DNA of 64,000 nucleotides from Parvularcula sp. (GTDB taxonomy: Bacteria; Pseudomonadota; Alphaproteobacteria; Caulobacterales; Parvularculaceae), in NCBI GenBank assembly GCA_002704915.1, contig PAIP01000034.1, positions 255,827 to 319,826 on the forward strand, read 5' to 3'. The notes beneath the pieces were generated by a model. That model worked only from the letters and a program-made list of their open reading frames with translations. It was not told where the DNA came from and did not search any database. Position numbers and translations under genes: made by a program. Positions 52,287-60,613 of this stretch are shown here, one piece after another. Position 1 is the first letter of the stretch, and every line of letters starts with the position of its first letter.

Positions 52287-52550
52287 TGGATGCCCCTCCT
52301 TGTTGCGTCCAGCCTAGGCCGGCTGCGGCAAGGCCATGAGTGACGCAGATCACAGGAGGAGGGCGGAAAGCAGCGCGGCGTGAAATTCAGGCCGGATGCG
52401 CAAAACGCGCGCATGGTGCGACGGCGGTCGGCCATCATGTTCTCTCCCCCATGAAAGGCGCGGGCAAGCGCCTCAACCGGGAGCAAACATCGTTTTGGAT
52501 TGCGGCGCTTTCCGGACGGAAAAAAGGTAATTGCGGGCGGGCCCGCGATT

Positions 52551-53060
52551 TCAGACCGCGGCGATCTCTTTCGCAAAGTTCCGCGCGGCGAGCCTGTCTT
52601 CATCGCTCAACTCGCCTGAGCCGCGCCGATAGAGCATCCCGCCCCAGCGCATGTTGAAATAGCCAGCCGTATCCTCGAATGGATGAATGAACGAATCGGG
52701 CGCTTCGGGAACGCCGCCGGTGGCGACGGTGAAAAGCGTTTTGCCTGCAAGCTGTTTGCCGATGGTTTTATAGGGCGGGTCGGTAATGTCCGTGAGACGG
52801 TCGAAGAAGGTCTTCATCTGTGCGCTCATGGAATACCAATAGACGGGGCTCGCCAACACGATCGCCCTTGCTTTCAACATGGCCCGCGCGAGCGGCAGGA
52901 AGTCGTCGTCCTTATGGGCATGTTCATAGGAATAGGGCCCGATGCGCAGTGAGGAAAGATCGACACGCTCTGTATCCGGAAGATGTGTGAGCACGGCGTC
53001 GAGGAGCCGCGCCGTTTCTCCGTCGGCGCGGCTCGAGCCGAGAATGGCGACGGCGCTCAT
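52551..53060 (-). CDS. NAD(P)H-dependent FMN reductase / flavodoxin-fold oxidoreductase
   Basis: A 169-residue flavodoxin-like protein. The phosphate loop is ILGSSRADGETARLLDAV, followed by ARAIVLASPVYWYSMSAQMKTFFDRL, typical of flavin reductases and WrbA-like proteins, and TVATGG. It reduces flavin or quinone with NAD(P)H. Its ATG overlaps the stop of a possible 23-residue leader frame. Confidence 0.87.
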   Translation of the reverse strand: MSAVAILGSSRADGETARLLDAVLTHLPDTERVDLSSLRIGPYSYEHAHKDDDFLPLARAMLKARAIVLASPVYWYSMSAQMKTFFDRLTDITDPPYKTIGKQLAGKTLFTVATGGVPEAPDSFIHPFEDTAGYFNMRWGGMLYRRGSGELSDEDRLAARNFAKEIAAV

Positions 53061-53128
53061 TTGCGTCGCTCCATGATCCGGCGCAAGGCCTCGGCGAGAT
53101 CGCCGCCGTCATGCATGTGACGTGTCAT
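53057..53128 (-). CDS. Possible 23-residue peptide coupled to the reductase
   Basis: The frame starts MTRHMHDGGDLAEALRRIM and its stop overlaps the reductase ATG (ATGA). The ribosome site is weak. The coupling is typical of real genes, but the length makes chance possible. Confidence 0.3.
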   Translation of the reverse strand: MTRHMHDGGDLAEALRRIMERRK

Positions 53129-53161
53129 TTTATTCACCTGTTTTAAATGCTCTGCAGCGCC

Positions 53162-53258
53162 TTCATTCTGAGGAGAAAATTTTCCTTCGTCCTTCGAGAC
53201 GCGGCCTAAAGTCCGCCCTCAGGATGAAGGAAAATTTTCGTCTCGAAGGATCGCCGCC
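53162..53258. repeat. Palindromic intergenic repeat, family D copy 1
   Basis: It contains CCTTCGAGACG on one side and CGTCTCGAAGG on the other, with CCTCAGGATGAAGG and GAAAATTTTC between and around. The same words build the element at 63003-63110. It lies between the reductase and VOC genes on the minus strand. Confidence 0.75.
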
Positions 53259-53260
53259 TC

Positions 53261-53743
53261 CTATTGATAAAGATTTTTCTCGGTCGGAACGCTGCTCGAA
53301 TATTCGACGAACTCGAACTCCAGCCCTTCCTCATTGACGTAATAGAGATTGCGGCGATGCGGATGGTCTTCGCCGAGATGATGGGGTTCGTAACCGGCCT
53401 TTTTCAGACGTTCGACGACCGCGCCGAGATCGGTGACTTCAAAACCGATATGGGCAAGGCCCGGTTCGGCGCTTTGCAAGTCGCGATGACGCCCTCGTGC
53501 GGCCTCAGGCAACAGGAACTCATTCAAGGTGATGTAATTGTCGTCATCGCCCATATGCACCCAGCGGCGCGGCACGCCCGCCCATGCGCCGCCGCCTTCG
53601 CCGCGAATGTCCCAGTGCGGGAAGGCCGCCTTCAGGAAATGCACCGTCGGGTCGATAGCGGTCACGATGAGATTCACATGCTCGATGCGGGGGCGGGCGC
53701 TGTCTTGCCGGTCTTGGGCGGGTTTCTCCGTTTCTTTCGTCAT
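53261..53743 (-). CDS. VOC family (glyoxalase/bleomycin-resistance fold) protein
   Basis: A 160-residue protein with the VOC pattern: IEHVNLIVTAIDPTVHFLKAAFP, YITLNEFLLP, LAHIGFEVTDLGAVVERLKKAGYEP, and YYVNEEGLEFEFVEYSS with the typical C-terminal Glu metal ligand. It is a metal-dependent enzyme or binding protein of unknown substrate. Divergent from the SufR-like regulator, which may control it. Confidence 0.88.
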   Translation of the reverse strand: MTKETEKPAQDRQDSARPRIEHVNLIVTAIDPTVHFLKAAFPHWDIRGEGGGAWAGVPRRWVHMGDDDNYITLNEFLLPEAARGRHRDLQSAEPGLAHIGFEVTDLGAVVERLKKAGYEPHHLGEDHPHRRNLYYVNEEGLEFEFVEYSSSVPTEKNLYQ

Positions 53744-53764
53744 TTTTCCGTCTCCTTTATTTAT

Positions 53765-53780
53765 GAAAGAATATACTTTC
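53765..53780. promoter_or_regulatory. Candidate operator between VOC gene and SufR-like regulator
   Basis: GAAAG-AATATA-CTTTC is a dyad in the 83-base gap between the divergent genes. The gap is A+T-rich and must hold both promoters. A winged-helix dimer could bind here; this is inference. Confidence 0.35.
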
Positions 53781-53826
53781 GATAATCCGGCTTGTTTTTG
53801 AAAGCAAGAACTTTTATAAATAGCGT

Positions 53827-54555
53827 ATGAGCAAAATATTGAAGACCCCCATCGACGAAGTCGATAAACCCAAAAAACGCGGCAAAACCGATAAGCCGAA
53901 AAGAAAAGGGAAAAACGCCGCGTCCGGAACCGAAGCGGGCGCGACGCGCGCCGCCGTCCTCGACATGCTGAAGCGGGAGGGTGAGCGCACGGCGGCCGAG
54001 ATCGGAACCGCGCTTGGCGTCACGTCCATGGCCGCGCGGCTGCAACTTTATGCGCTGGAAGAAGAGGGCCTCGTTCACGCACGGTCAGAGCCGCAAGGCC
54101 GGGGTCGTCCGCAAAAGATCTGGTCGCTGACCGAGGCGTCGTCGCGGGTTTTTCCAGACGCGCATCAATCGCTCGCCGTCGAGATGATCCAGTCCGTGGA
54201 GGAGCTCTTCGGCGCTGAAGGACTGGCGAAATTCGTCAAGAAACATGGAGACATGCAGCGCAAGGCCTATGGCGAGAAACTGTCGAAAGCGAAAACGCTC
54301 GGCGAGCGCGTCAAAGGTCTCGCCAAAGCGCGCAGCGACGAAGGCTATATGGCCGAAGCCAAAAAAGACGGGCGCGACTGGCTGTTGATCGAGAACCATT
54401 GCCCGATCTGTTCGGCGGCCAAGGCCTGCACCGGGCTTTGCGCCGGCGAGCTGAAAGTTTTTTCCGATGTTCTCGGCAAGGACGCGAAGGTGACGCGCGA
54501 GGAGCACATCCTCGCCGGCGCGAGACGATGTGCGTATCGGGTGACGAGCGGCTAA
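53827..54555 (+). CDS. SufR-like winged-helix regulator with C-terminal cysteine motif
   Basis: A 242-residue protein. After a basic low-complexity start (about 1-40), the winged helix is at about 38-100 (RAAVLDMLKREGERTAAEIGTALGVTSMAARLQLYALEEEGLV). The C-terminal domain has HCPICSAAKACTGLC and GARRCAYR, giving five Cys that may bind an Fe-S cluster or metal, as in SufR and related regulators. Likely targets are the divergent VOC and reductase genes. Confidence 0.85.
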   Translation: MSKILKTPIDEVDKPKKRGKTDKPKRKGKNAASGTEAGATRAAVLDMLKREGERTAAEIGTALGVTSMAARLQLYALEEEGLVHARSEPQGRGRPQKIWSLTEASSRVFPDAHQSLAVEMIQSVEELFGAEGLAKFVKKHGDMQRKAYGEKLSKAKTLGERVKGLAKARSDEGYMAEAKKDGRDWLLIENHCPICSAAKACTGLCAGELKVFSDVLGKDAKVTREEHILAGARRCAYRVTSG

Positions 54556-55244
54556 TCGCGGCGTAAATTGCGCTCGGCTCTATTCAGTCGCTCTGCGATT
54601 TGCGGAACCTTTTCTCTCGCCAGATTCAGCAGTGTTGTTGCGTGGTCGAGTTCGGCTGCGACGTCTTCACCGCACCCGCCTCTCGAGATGGAATGCGCAC
54701 GCTCCGCGACACCCGCATCTATAACGAAGTAGGGGCCTTCGCAGATGGTGATGTAACCGTCTTCGTCGGGACCGATGTCGAACGGTTCATCGACAGGCTC
54801 CGACCAAAACGCCCTCTTTTCCAAATCTTCGACAACGGAAGAAAAGTCCTGATCAGAAATTTTTATCCGATAGATGTCGGTCACATATCGGTCGTGACGA
54901 AGCTCGCCATCATCGCCATAATCCTCATTCGACCTTGATTGGACGCTCGCTTCCAAATATGCGTTCTGTACGGAAACACCCTCCCTATCTGTTAACCCCG
55001 GCCGGTTAATGATTGTCACGCCGATCGTCGCGTCCATGAACCAATCGTAGAAGAGGGTTATCTGATCGTATTCGGGATCGTCTTTGAAGTCCGTCAACAG
55101 CAACCACGCATATAAGTTCTGCACGCGCCGGTCATAATCGTAGTCATCTGATGTCGCCGCGTTCTGTTCGGCGGCGGTTTCGGCGCGAATTGGCGTCGCC
55201 AACATTGATAGCGCAATCAAGGCGAAGAAAAACGGTTTCATCAA
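54552..55244 (-). CDS. Secreted acidic protein, unknown
   Basis: A 230-residue protein with a signal peptide (MMKPFFFALIALSMLATPIRAE). The mature part is acidic (DDYDYDRRVQNLYAWLLL, DIGPDEDGYITICEGPYFVI) with two Cys. It overlaps the SufR-like stop by four bases on the other strand. It is poorer in GC than its neighbours. No family recognised. Confidence 0.7.
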   Translation of the reverse strand: MMKPFFFALIALSMLATPIRAETAAEQNAATSDDYDYDRRVQNLYAWLLLTDFKDDPEYDQITLFYDWFMDATIGVTIINRPGLTDREGVSVQNAYLEASVQSRSNEDYGDDGELRHDRYVTDIYRIKISDQDFSSVVEDLEKRAFWSEPVDEPFDIGPDEDGYITICEGPYFVIDAGVAERAHSISRGGCGEDVAAELDHATTLLNLAREKVPQIAERLNRAERNLRRD

Positions 55245-55266
55245 AGGTCTCCAAAGAGGAAAACGT

Positions 55267-55752
55267 CTAATCGTCCTTCATCGCAACGAACAGCATCACG
55301 ATGCCGCTCGTCAGCACGTATTGAAGCGAGCCGTCGAGGGAAGCGTCGCCGAGCTGGGTCTGCCACATGCCGAACAGCGCGCCGCCGATCACGGTGAAGA
55401 GGCCGAGCCAGACAATCAGCGCCATGCCGCAGCCGAGAATGGCGAATTTCTTTGACGCTTCGAATGCCGGTTGAGGCTTGCCTGCAGCGGCGACCATGTT
55501 GAACGCACCGATGAGCGATAGCGCGCCCACGAGAAATTCGCCGGTTACGATGACGACAAGCGCCAGCGTCACCAGCGCCGGGCTGGTGATCGGCGGCAGG
55601 AGCGGATTGGGATAGGCTTCGTGGCCTTCCATGGAAAAAACGTAAGAGACAAATCCCTTCGCAGCTTCCCAGTTGGCGATGTTCTCGGCGAAATAGAAAA
55701 AGCCCTGAAGCCCGACAAAGATGACGAGAATGATTTTGAGATAACGGATCAT
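55267..55752 (-). CDS. DUF2165 family membrane protein
   Basis: A 161-residue protein with four membrane helices (LKIILVIFVGLQGFFYFAENI, LVTLALVVIVTGEFLVGALSLIGAF, FAILGCGMALIVWLGLFTVIGGAL). The NxxNW-type motif after helix one and the length match DUF2165. Function unknown. Same strand as the acidic secreted protein gene, 22 bases upstream of it. Confidence 0.85.
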   Translation of the reverse strand: MIRYLKIILVIFVGLQGFFYFAENIANWEAAKGFVSYVFSMEGHEAYPNPLLPPITSPALVTLALVVIVTGEFLVGALSLIGAFNMVAAAGKPQPAFEASKKFAILGCGMALIVWLGLFTVIGGALFGMWQTQLGDASLDGSLQYVLTSGIVMLFVAMKDD

Positions 55753-55866
55753 GGAAGCCCCCTTCGATTATCGGAGAGACTAATGCGATTATTTCGCAAT
55801 GAACAGGCAAGGGCGGAGCGGGCCTGCGCGATGGCCTTCGCAGGCGCAATAGGATAGAAGCCCGCC

Positions 55867-56316
55867 ATGGCCCGTGAAAAACCCTTCTGGAAAACCAAGA
55901 GACTCTCCGAGATGACGGATGCGGAGTGGGAGTCGCTTTGCGACGGCTGCGGGCGCTGCTGCATCTATGTCTTGCATAATGAAGACACCGACGAGGTGTT
56001 CGAGACTGACATCGCCTGCACGCTGTTCGACATCAAGCGCCGCCGCTGCACCGATTATGCGAACCGCATGAAACAGGTGAAAGACTGCGTGCAGCTAACG
56101 CCGGAAAATGTGGGCGCCCTCAAATGGATGCCCCCCACCTGCGCCTATCGCCGTCTCGCCGAGGGCAAGGGCCTGCCTAAATGGCATCCCTTGCGCACCG
56201 GCGACAAAGCCTCCGTCGTCAAGGCGAAGATTGCGGTCTCGCCCGACCTTGTGTCGGAAAACGATCTTGAGATTACGGATGAGCTTCTGGAATCGCGCAT
56301 CACGCGCTCGCGGTAG
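55867..56316 (+). CDS. YcgN family cysteine cluster protein (UPF0260)
   Basis: A 149-residue soluble protein with the conserved cysteine cluster LCDGCGRCCIYVLHNEDTDEV, DIACTLFD, RRCTDYANR and PPTCAYRRLAEGKGLPKWHPL. The spacing suits a metal or Fe-S site. The family is conserved in proteobacteria; the role is not established. Confidence 0.92.
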   Translation: MAREKPFWKTKRLSEMTDAEWESLCDGCGRCCIYVLHNEDTDEVFETDIACTLFDIKRRRCTDYANRMKQVKDCVQLTPENVGALKWMPPTCAYRRLAEGKGLPKWHPLRTGDKASVVKAKIAVSPDLVSENDLEITDELLESRITRSR

Positions 56317-56338
56317 ATCTTAAGTGAGGAAGGAGAAT

Positions 56339-57016
56339 ATGTTCAGCAAGCTTTTCCCTCTTTTAACGCTACTGCTTACTGCATGTGTCGCCGTTCCGCC
56401 AGAGGATAATAGCGAGGAGGTTTTGTTAAGGCCATCAATAATTCCTGCAATTCAGACATCATATAACTATTTGCAGGCGGACAAATATGAGGAAGCGCTT
56501 ACTATCCTCGATAAATTGATCGCTGACAATCAGGATAACCTTACGCCGTACGAACTCGCTACGCTTCTCGAATTAAGAGCGAATGCTCTAATTAATCTAG
56601 ATGATCAAGCTGGCGCGAAATCTGATCTGGAGGAAGCCTTTTCTTTGAATGCTTTTCCACCGGAGAGGCGGGCGCAATTGGGACGCTACATCGAGGAGAT
56701 CGACGACGAAAAACCCCTATATCGTCAGCCATGTTTGCGAATACCGCCAAAGATGCCAGCGGAATGCATAGGTGTTGGCAGCAAACCGGACGCTGATGGA
56801 AGCGTCAGTGACGTTGTAGAGGTTGTATATGACATCGACATATATGGTGCGCCAGATAACGTTAGAGTCTTGAGTTCGACGAATGAATGTTTGAATGAAC
56901 CTACTCTTGTCGCGGTTCGGCGTTGGCGCTTCGAGCCAGTTGTCAAAAATAAACAGCCTGTGCGGCTTGAAGGCCAAACAACACAGATAACATTCGCATA
57001 TTCAATTGACGGTTAG
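56339..57016 (+). CDS. Lipoprotein with TonB C-terminal domain
   Basis: A 225-residue protein. The ATG at 56339 follows AGGAAGGAGA. A lipobox LLTAC (Cys about 16) is followed by a helical TPR-like stretch (AIQTSYNYLQADKYEEALTILDKLIA). The last 100 residues fit a TonB C-terminal fold (DGSVSDVVEVVYDIDIYGAPDNVRVLSS, TLVAVRRWRFEPVVKNKQPV). With no inner-membrane anchor it is not a standard energy transducer. It has markedly lower GC than the genes around it. Confidence 0.78.
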   Translation: MFSKLFPLLTLLLTACVAVPPEDNSEEVLLRPSIIPAIQTSYNYLQADKYEEALTILDKLIADNQDNLTPYELATLLELRANALINLDDQAGAKSDLEEAFSLNAFPPERRAQLGRYIEEIDDEKPLYRQPCLRIPPKMPAECIGVGSKPDADGSVSDVVEVVYDIDIYGAPDNVRVLSSTNECLNEPTLVAVRRWRFEPVVKNKQPVRLEGQTTQITFAYSIDG

Positions 57017-57020
57017 ACGC

Positions 57021-57443
57021 CTAGCGCACCACCATCACGGAACAGGGCGCGTGCAGCGCAATGTGGCTCGCATGGGAGCCGAAGAGATGATCCGTCAGTT
57101 TCGGATCGTGGGTTCCCATAACGATAAGATCGGCGCCCGTTTCTTCAGCAGCTTCGAGGATCATTTTCTCCGCCGACTCATGGTGACGGAACATGGACTC
57201 TACGGCCACGTCATGGCGGTCGGCCGCCGCTTTGATGTATTTTTCGAATTCCGGTTTGTGATGTTCGGGATATTCGGCGATGTCGTCGCCGAGGGGATGG
57301 GCCGAGGTCATCACGTAAAGTTTCGCGTCGCACGCCTTGGCGAGTTGCGCGGCGGCGTCGAGTGCGCGCGCCGATTGCTCCTTGTGGTCCATGTCGACGG
57401 GCAGAATGATTTTTTTAACGGCGAAGGGCGCGTCCTGCGGCAA
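57021..57443 (-). CDS. Universal stress protein (UspA family)
   Basis: A 140-residue single-domain Usp. The beginning VKKIILPVDMDHKEQSARALDAAA and the nucleotide-binding loop LIVMGTHDPKLTDHLFGSHASHI are typical. A TTG at 57443 with GGAGA upstream is the likely start; no ATG is in frame nearby. Convergent with the TonB-domain lipoprotein gene. Confidence 0.85.
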   Translation of the reverse strand: MPQDAPFAVKKIILPVDMDHKEQSARALDAAAQLAKACDAKLYVMTSAHPLGDDIAEYPEHHKPEFEKYIKAAADRHDVAVESMFRHHESAEKMILEAAEETGADLIVMGTHDPKLTDHLFGSHASHIALHAPCSVMVVR

Positions 57444-57604
57444 TTGAAATCTCCATATTCGATCGCTTTCGCGCACTCTACGCGATGGCCCCGGCGAGAT
57501 CAAAAATCGCACCCCAATAAGTAGAAAAACACCTCAAAAATGTTGAATTCTTCAATATTTCCCAGTGTTGGTGAATAGTTATCCACCACCTCCGGAGCGG
57601 CCTT

Positions 57605-58063
57605 ATGCTTCGCTCCATGATGAAAAACCCGATCGACATCGCTGACACGAATGCGGACGGACCGCGGCCAACCGACGAGGAAGACCGCAGTTGGGAGGCG
57701 CTCGCCGCGCGCATCCAGAAGCTCGCCTTTCGACGCTCGCGTTCGCTCATGGCGGAAGCCTTCGACGAGGATTTCGACCGCGGCGCGCGAAGCCTGCGCC
57801 TCCTGATGGGTGCGGCCGAAATCTCAAACCGCATGAAACGCGAGGAAGAAAAGGAACAGCAATCGCATGACCGACGCGCCAGCGGACAAGGGCTCACGGA
57901 AGCAGATATCGAAGCCACTTACCGGAAAATCTTCAACACCGTCGAGCGCGTCGAACGTGAAGACGCTGGAACAGGAAGCGGAAACGCTGCGCAAGGTGAT
58001 GGTGCTGATGCGCCATCTGGAAGCGGAGGCGGCGCAAAAGCTGTGGCGGGAGAACGCTCATGA
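57605..58063 (+). CDS. GTA small terminase (gp1-like) candidate
   Basis: A 152-residue protein at the start of the gene transfer agent head operon. Its helical centre (EDRSWEALAARIQKLAFRRSRSLMAEAF and LTEADIEATYRKIFNTVERVE) and its place directly before the large terminase fit gp1 of Rhodobacter-type GTAs. The last 30 residues are Gly/Ala-rich and low complexity. It overlaps the terminase frame by 197 bases, so one end may be misplaced. Confidence 0.65.
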   Translation: MLRSMMKNPIDIADTNADGPRPTDEEDRSWEALAARIQKLAFRRSRSLMAEAFDEDFDRGARSLRLLMGAAEISNRMKREEEKEQQSHDRRASGQGLTEADIEATYRKIFNTVERVEREDAGTGSGNAAQGDGADAPSGSGGGAKAVAGERS

Positions 58064-59279
58064 GCACCAGAAACAACCGGATGGCGACTGGACCACTTGG
58101 CTCATCCTTGGCGGCCGCGGCGCCGGCAAAACCCGCGCCGGCGCCGAATGGGTGCGCCACATCGCCAACGACAACAAAGGCGGCGCCATTGCACCCCCTT
58201 CAATTGCACTCGTCGCGGAAACTTACGCCGATGCGAGGGAAGTCATGATTGAGGGACCGTCGGGCATTCGCGCCGTCTCGCCGTCTGGGGAGACGCCCCG
58301 CTACGAGGCCTCGCGCCGGCGTCTTGTCTGGCCCGATGGCGCGGTCGCTTATGCGTTCTCGGCGGAAGACCCGGACGGCATACGCGGTTATCAATTCACC
58401 GCCGCATGGTCCGACGAATTCGCAAAATGGCGGTATGCGGAGGAAACCTGGTCGAACCTGCAGCTTGCATTGCGCCTGGGCGACAAGCCGCGCCAGATCG
58501 TCACCACAACCCCGCGTCCCATGGCGCTGTTGAAGCGCCTCATTGCCTCGCCGACGACGGAAACCGTGCGCGCCTCCACCTATGACAACCGCGCGCATTT
58601 GTCGGAAGCGTTCTTCACGGAGATCGCCGCGCTCTATGAAGGCACGGCGCTGGGGCGTCAGGAGCTCATGGGCGAGATCGTCGACGATATCGCGGGCGCG
58701 CTCTGGTCCTGGAATATGATCGAGGCGGCGCGGATTTCCGCCGCGCCTGCGCTCGACAGAGTTGTCGTCGCCGTCGATCCCCCAGCGACGGGCGGCGAAA
58801 ACGCGGACGAATGCGGGATTGTCGTCGCCGGCGTTGCTTATTGCGGCGATGTCAAAACCGCTTTCGTCATCGCGGACTGGTCGGCGGCGGGGCTTTCCCC
58901 CCGGCAATGGGCGGAAAAAACCGCCGTCGCCTATCACGAATTTTCCGCCGACCGCATCGTTGTCGAAGTCAATCAGGGCGGCGACATGGCGAAGGCCGTG
59001 ATCGCGCAAGTCGAGCCGCAAGCGCCGGTGCGCGGCGTTCACGCGACGCGGGGCAAGAAGCTGCGCGCGGAACCCGTGGCCGCGCTCTACGAACAGGGGC
59101 GCGTCCGCCATGTGGGCGCGTTCCCGAAACTCGAAGACCAGATGACGACTTATACAGGCCAAAGTTCTGGAAATTGGGGCGGCAAGAGCCCGGACCGTTT
59201 GGATGCGCTCGTCTGGGCGATCACCGAACTGATGTTGCAGACGCCGGCGCCACAGCCGGGCGTGAAGAAGTTGACTTAG
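57867..59279 (+). CDS. GTA large terminase (gp2-like)
   Basis: A 470-residue DNA-packaging ATPase-nuclease. Walker A LGGRGAGKTRAGAEW is at about 81-95, the Walker B region TAAWSDEFAKW at about 178-188, TTTPRP (motif III) at about 213 and the nuclease aspartate in VVAVDPPATGG at about 304. The start is uncertain: the ATG at 57867 has only a distant AAGGA, and an ATG at 57999 would remove a coiled-coil N-terminus and most of the overlap with the upstream gene. It packs host DNA into GTA particles. Confidence 0.92.
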   Translation: MTDAPADKGSRKQISKPLTGKSSTPSSASNVKTLEQEAETLRKVMVLMRHLEAEAAQKLWRENAHEHQKQPDGDWTTWLILGGRGAGKTRAGAEWVRHIANDNKGGAIAPPSIALVAETYADAREVMIEGPSGIRAVSPSGETPRYEASRRRLVWPDGAVAYAFSAEDPDGIRGYQFTAAWSDEFAKWRYAEETWSNLQLALRLGDKPRQIVTTTPRPMALLKRLIASPTTETVRASTYDNRAHLSEAFFTEIAALYEGTALGRQELMGEIVDDIAGALWSWNMIEAARISAAPALDRVVVAVDPPATGGENADECGIVVAGVAYCGDVKTAFVIADWSAAGLSPRQWAEKTAVAYHEFSADRIVVEVNQGGDMAKAVIAQVEPQAPVRGVHATRGKKLRAEPVAALYEQGRVRHVGAFPKLEDQMTTYTGQSSGNWGGKSPDRLDALVWAITELMLQTPAPQPGVKKLT

Positions 59280-59301
59280 CGAGGAGTGTTAGTTGTGTTG
59301 A

Positions 59302-59437
59302 AGAAAACCCCCATCGCCTCGCCCCTTAGGGCTCGGCTCTTCCCCCGTAAACGGGGGAAGAGGGAGCTCAATCTTGAAGTTCTTTTCTCCTCCCCCGCTC
59401 GCGGGGGAGGTGTCCGCGAAGCGGACGGAGGGGGTGT
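59302..59437. repeat. Palindromic intergenic repeat, family B copy 3 (inside GTA operon)
   Basis: Two hairpins, CTTCCCCCGT/ACGGGGGAAG (59338-59360) and CTCCTCCCCCGC/GCGGGGGAGG (59388-59410), followed by GTGTCCGC/GCGGACGGAGGGGG. It matches copy 1 (9911-10049) read on the other strand, block by block. It fills the whole gap between terminase and portal genes. Confidence 0.85.
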
Positions 59438-59440
59438 GTA

Positions 59441-60613
59441 ATGAAGTTTCCTTTTTTCCCTAACAAACCGCCAGAAGCCAAAGCCTCCGCCGCGAAAGCG
59501 CTGATCGCGCTGCATCGTTTGGGCGCGCCGGCCTGGACGCCGCGTGATTATCTCTCGCTTGCCCGCGCCGGATACGAACGCAATGTCATCGCCTATCGCT
59601 GCGTGCGGCTGGTGGCGGAGGCGGCGGCCTCGGCGCCGTTGCGTGTCGCGGATGCGGGCGCGGTGATGGCGGACCATCCGCTGCTCGAATTGCTTGCAAA
59701 ACCCAATCCGGAACAGTCGGGCGCTGAGCTTTTCGAAAGTTTTTACGGCTTTCTCCAGACAGCGGGCAACGCCTATCTCGAGGGTGTCGCGCTCGACGGG
59801 ATCCTGCGCGAGTTATATGTGCTGCGCCCCGACCGCATGAAAGCTCGGCCCGGCAAGTCCGGCTGGGCCGAGGCGTACGACTATTCCGTGGGCGGACGCT
59901 CGGTGACATTCAGGAAACCCGATGACGGATCTCTCTCGCCGATCCTGCATCTGAAGCTCTTTCACCCGACCAACGATCATTACGGGCTGTCGCCGCTAGA
60001 GGCCGCGAGCGCGTCGGTCGATCTGCACAACGCCGCATCGGCCTGGAACAAGTCGCTGCTCGACAATGCGGCGCGGCCTTCCGGCGCGCTGGTCTATAAA
60101 GGCCCCGAAGGCGCCGAGAACCTCACTGGCGAGCAATTCGACCGGCTGAAATCGGAACTCGAAGACGCCTATCAGGGCTCGGCGAATGCGGGGCGCCCGC
60201 TGGTATTGGATGGCGGGCTTGAATGGCGGTCCATGTCGCTCTCGCCCGCCGACATGGATTTCATCGAAGCCAAACACGCCGCCGCGCGCGAGATTGCGCT
60301 GGCCTTTGGCGTGCCGCCCATGCTGCTCGGCATTCCCGGCGACAACACCTATTCCAATTATAAAGAAGCCAATCTGGCTTTCTGGAAACAGACCGTCCTG
60401 CCGCTGGTGAAGAAGACCGCGGCGGCCTTGACCAACTGGGTCGCGCCGGTCTGGCCCGACCTGCAGGTCGTTTGTCACACGAGCGAAATCGATGCGCTCT
60501 CCGCCGAACGCGACGCGCTCTGGGCCCGCGTATCCCGCGCGGATTTTCTTTCCGAAGACGAAAAGCGCAGCGCGCTCGGGCTCGCGCCGCGAGAGGAGGG
60601 GAGCCATGCATAG
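59441..60613 (+). CDS. GTA portal protein (HK97 family, gp3-like)
   Basis: A 390-residue portal protein: NVIAYRCVRLVAEAAASAPLRV, HPLLELLAKPNPEQSGAELFE, ILHLKLFHPTNDHYGLSPLEAAS, and FGVPPMLLGIPGDNTYSNYKEANLAFWKQTVLP. It forms the channel ring at the capsid vertex through which DNA passes. The GGAGGGGG seven bases before its ATG is the last block of the repeat. Confidence 0.94.
   Translation: MKFPFFPNKPPEAKASAAKALIALHRLGAPAWTPRDYLSLARAGYERNVIAYRCVRLVAEAAASAPLRVADAGAVMADHPLLELLAKPNPEQSGAELFESFYGFLQTAGNAYLEGVALDGILRELYVLRPDRMKARPGKSGWAEAYDYSVGGRSVTFRKPDDGSLSPILHLKLFHPTNDHYGLSPLEAASASVDLHNAASAWNKSLLDNAARPSGALVYKGPEGAENLTGEQFDRLKSELEDAYQGSANAGRPLVLDGGLEWRSMSLSPADMDFIEAKHAAAREIALAFGVPPMLLGIPGDNTYSNYKEANLAFWKQTVLPLVKKTAAALTNWVAPVWPDLQVVCHTSEIDALSAERDALWARVSRADFLSEDEKRSALGLAPREEGSHA

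Noticed and set aside
52340-52657. A 105-residue plus-strand frame
   Set aside because: Covers a promoter gap and the 3' end of the flavin reductase gene; Arg/Ser-rich with no ribosome site.
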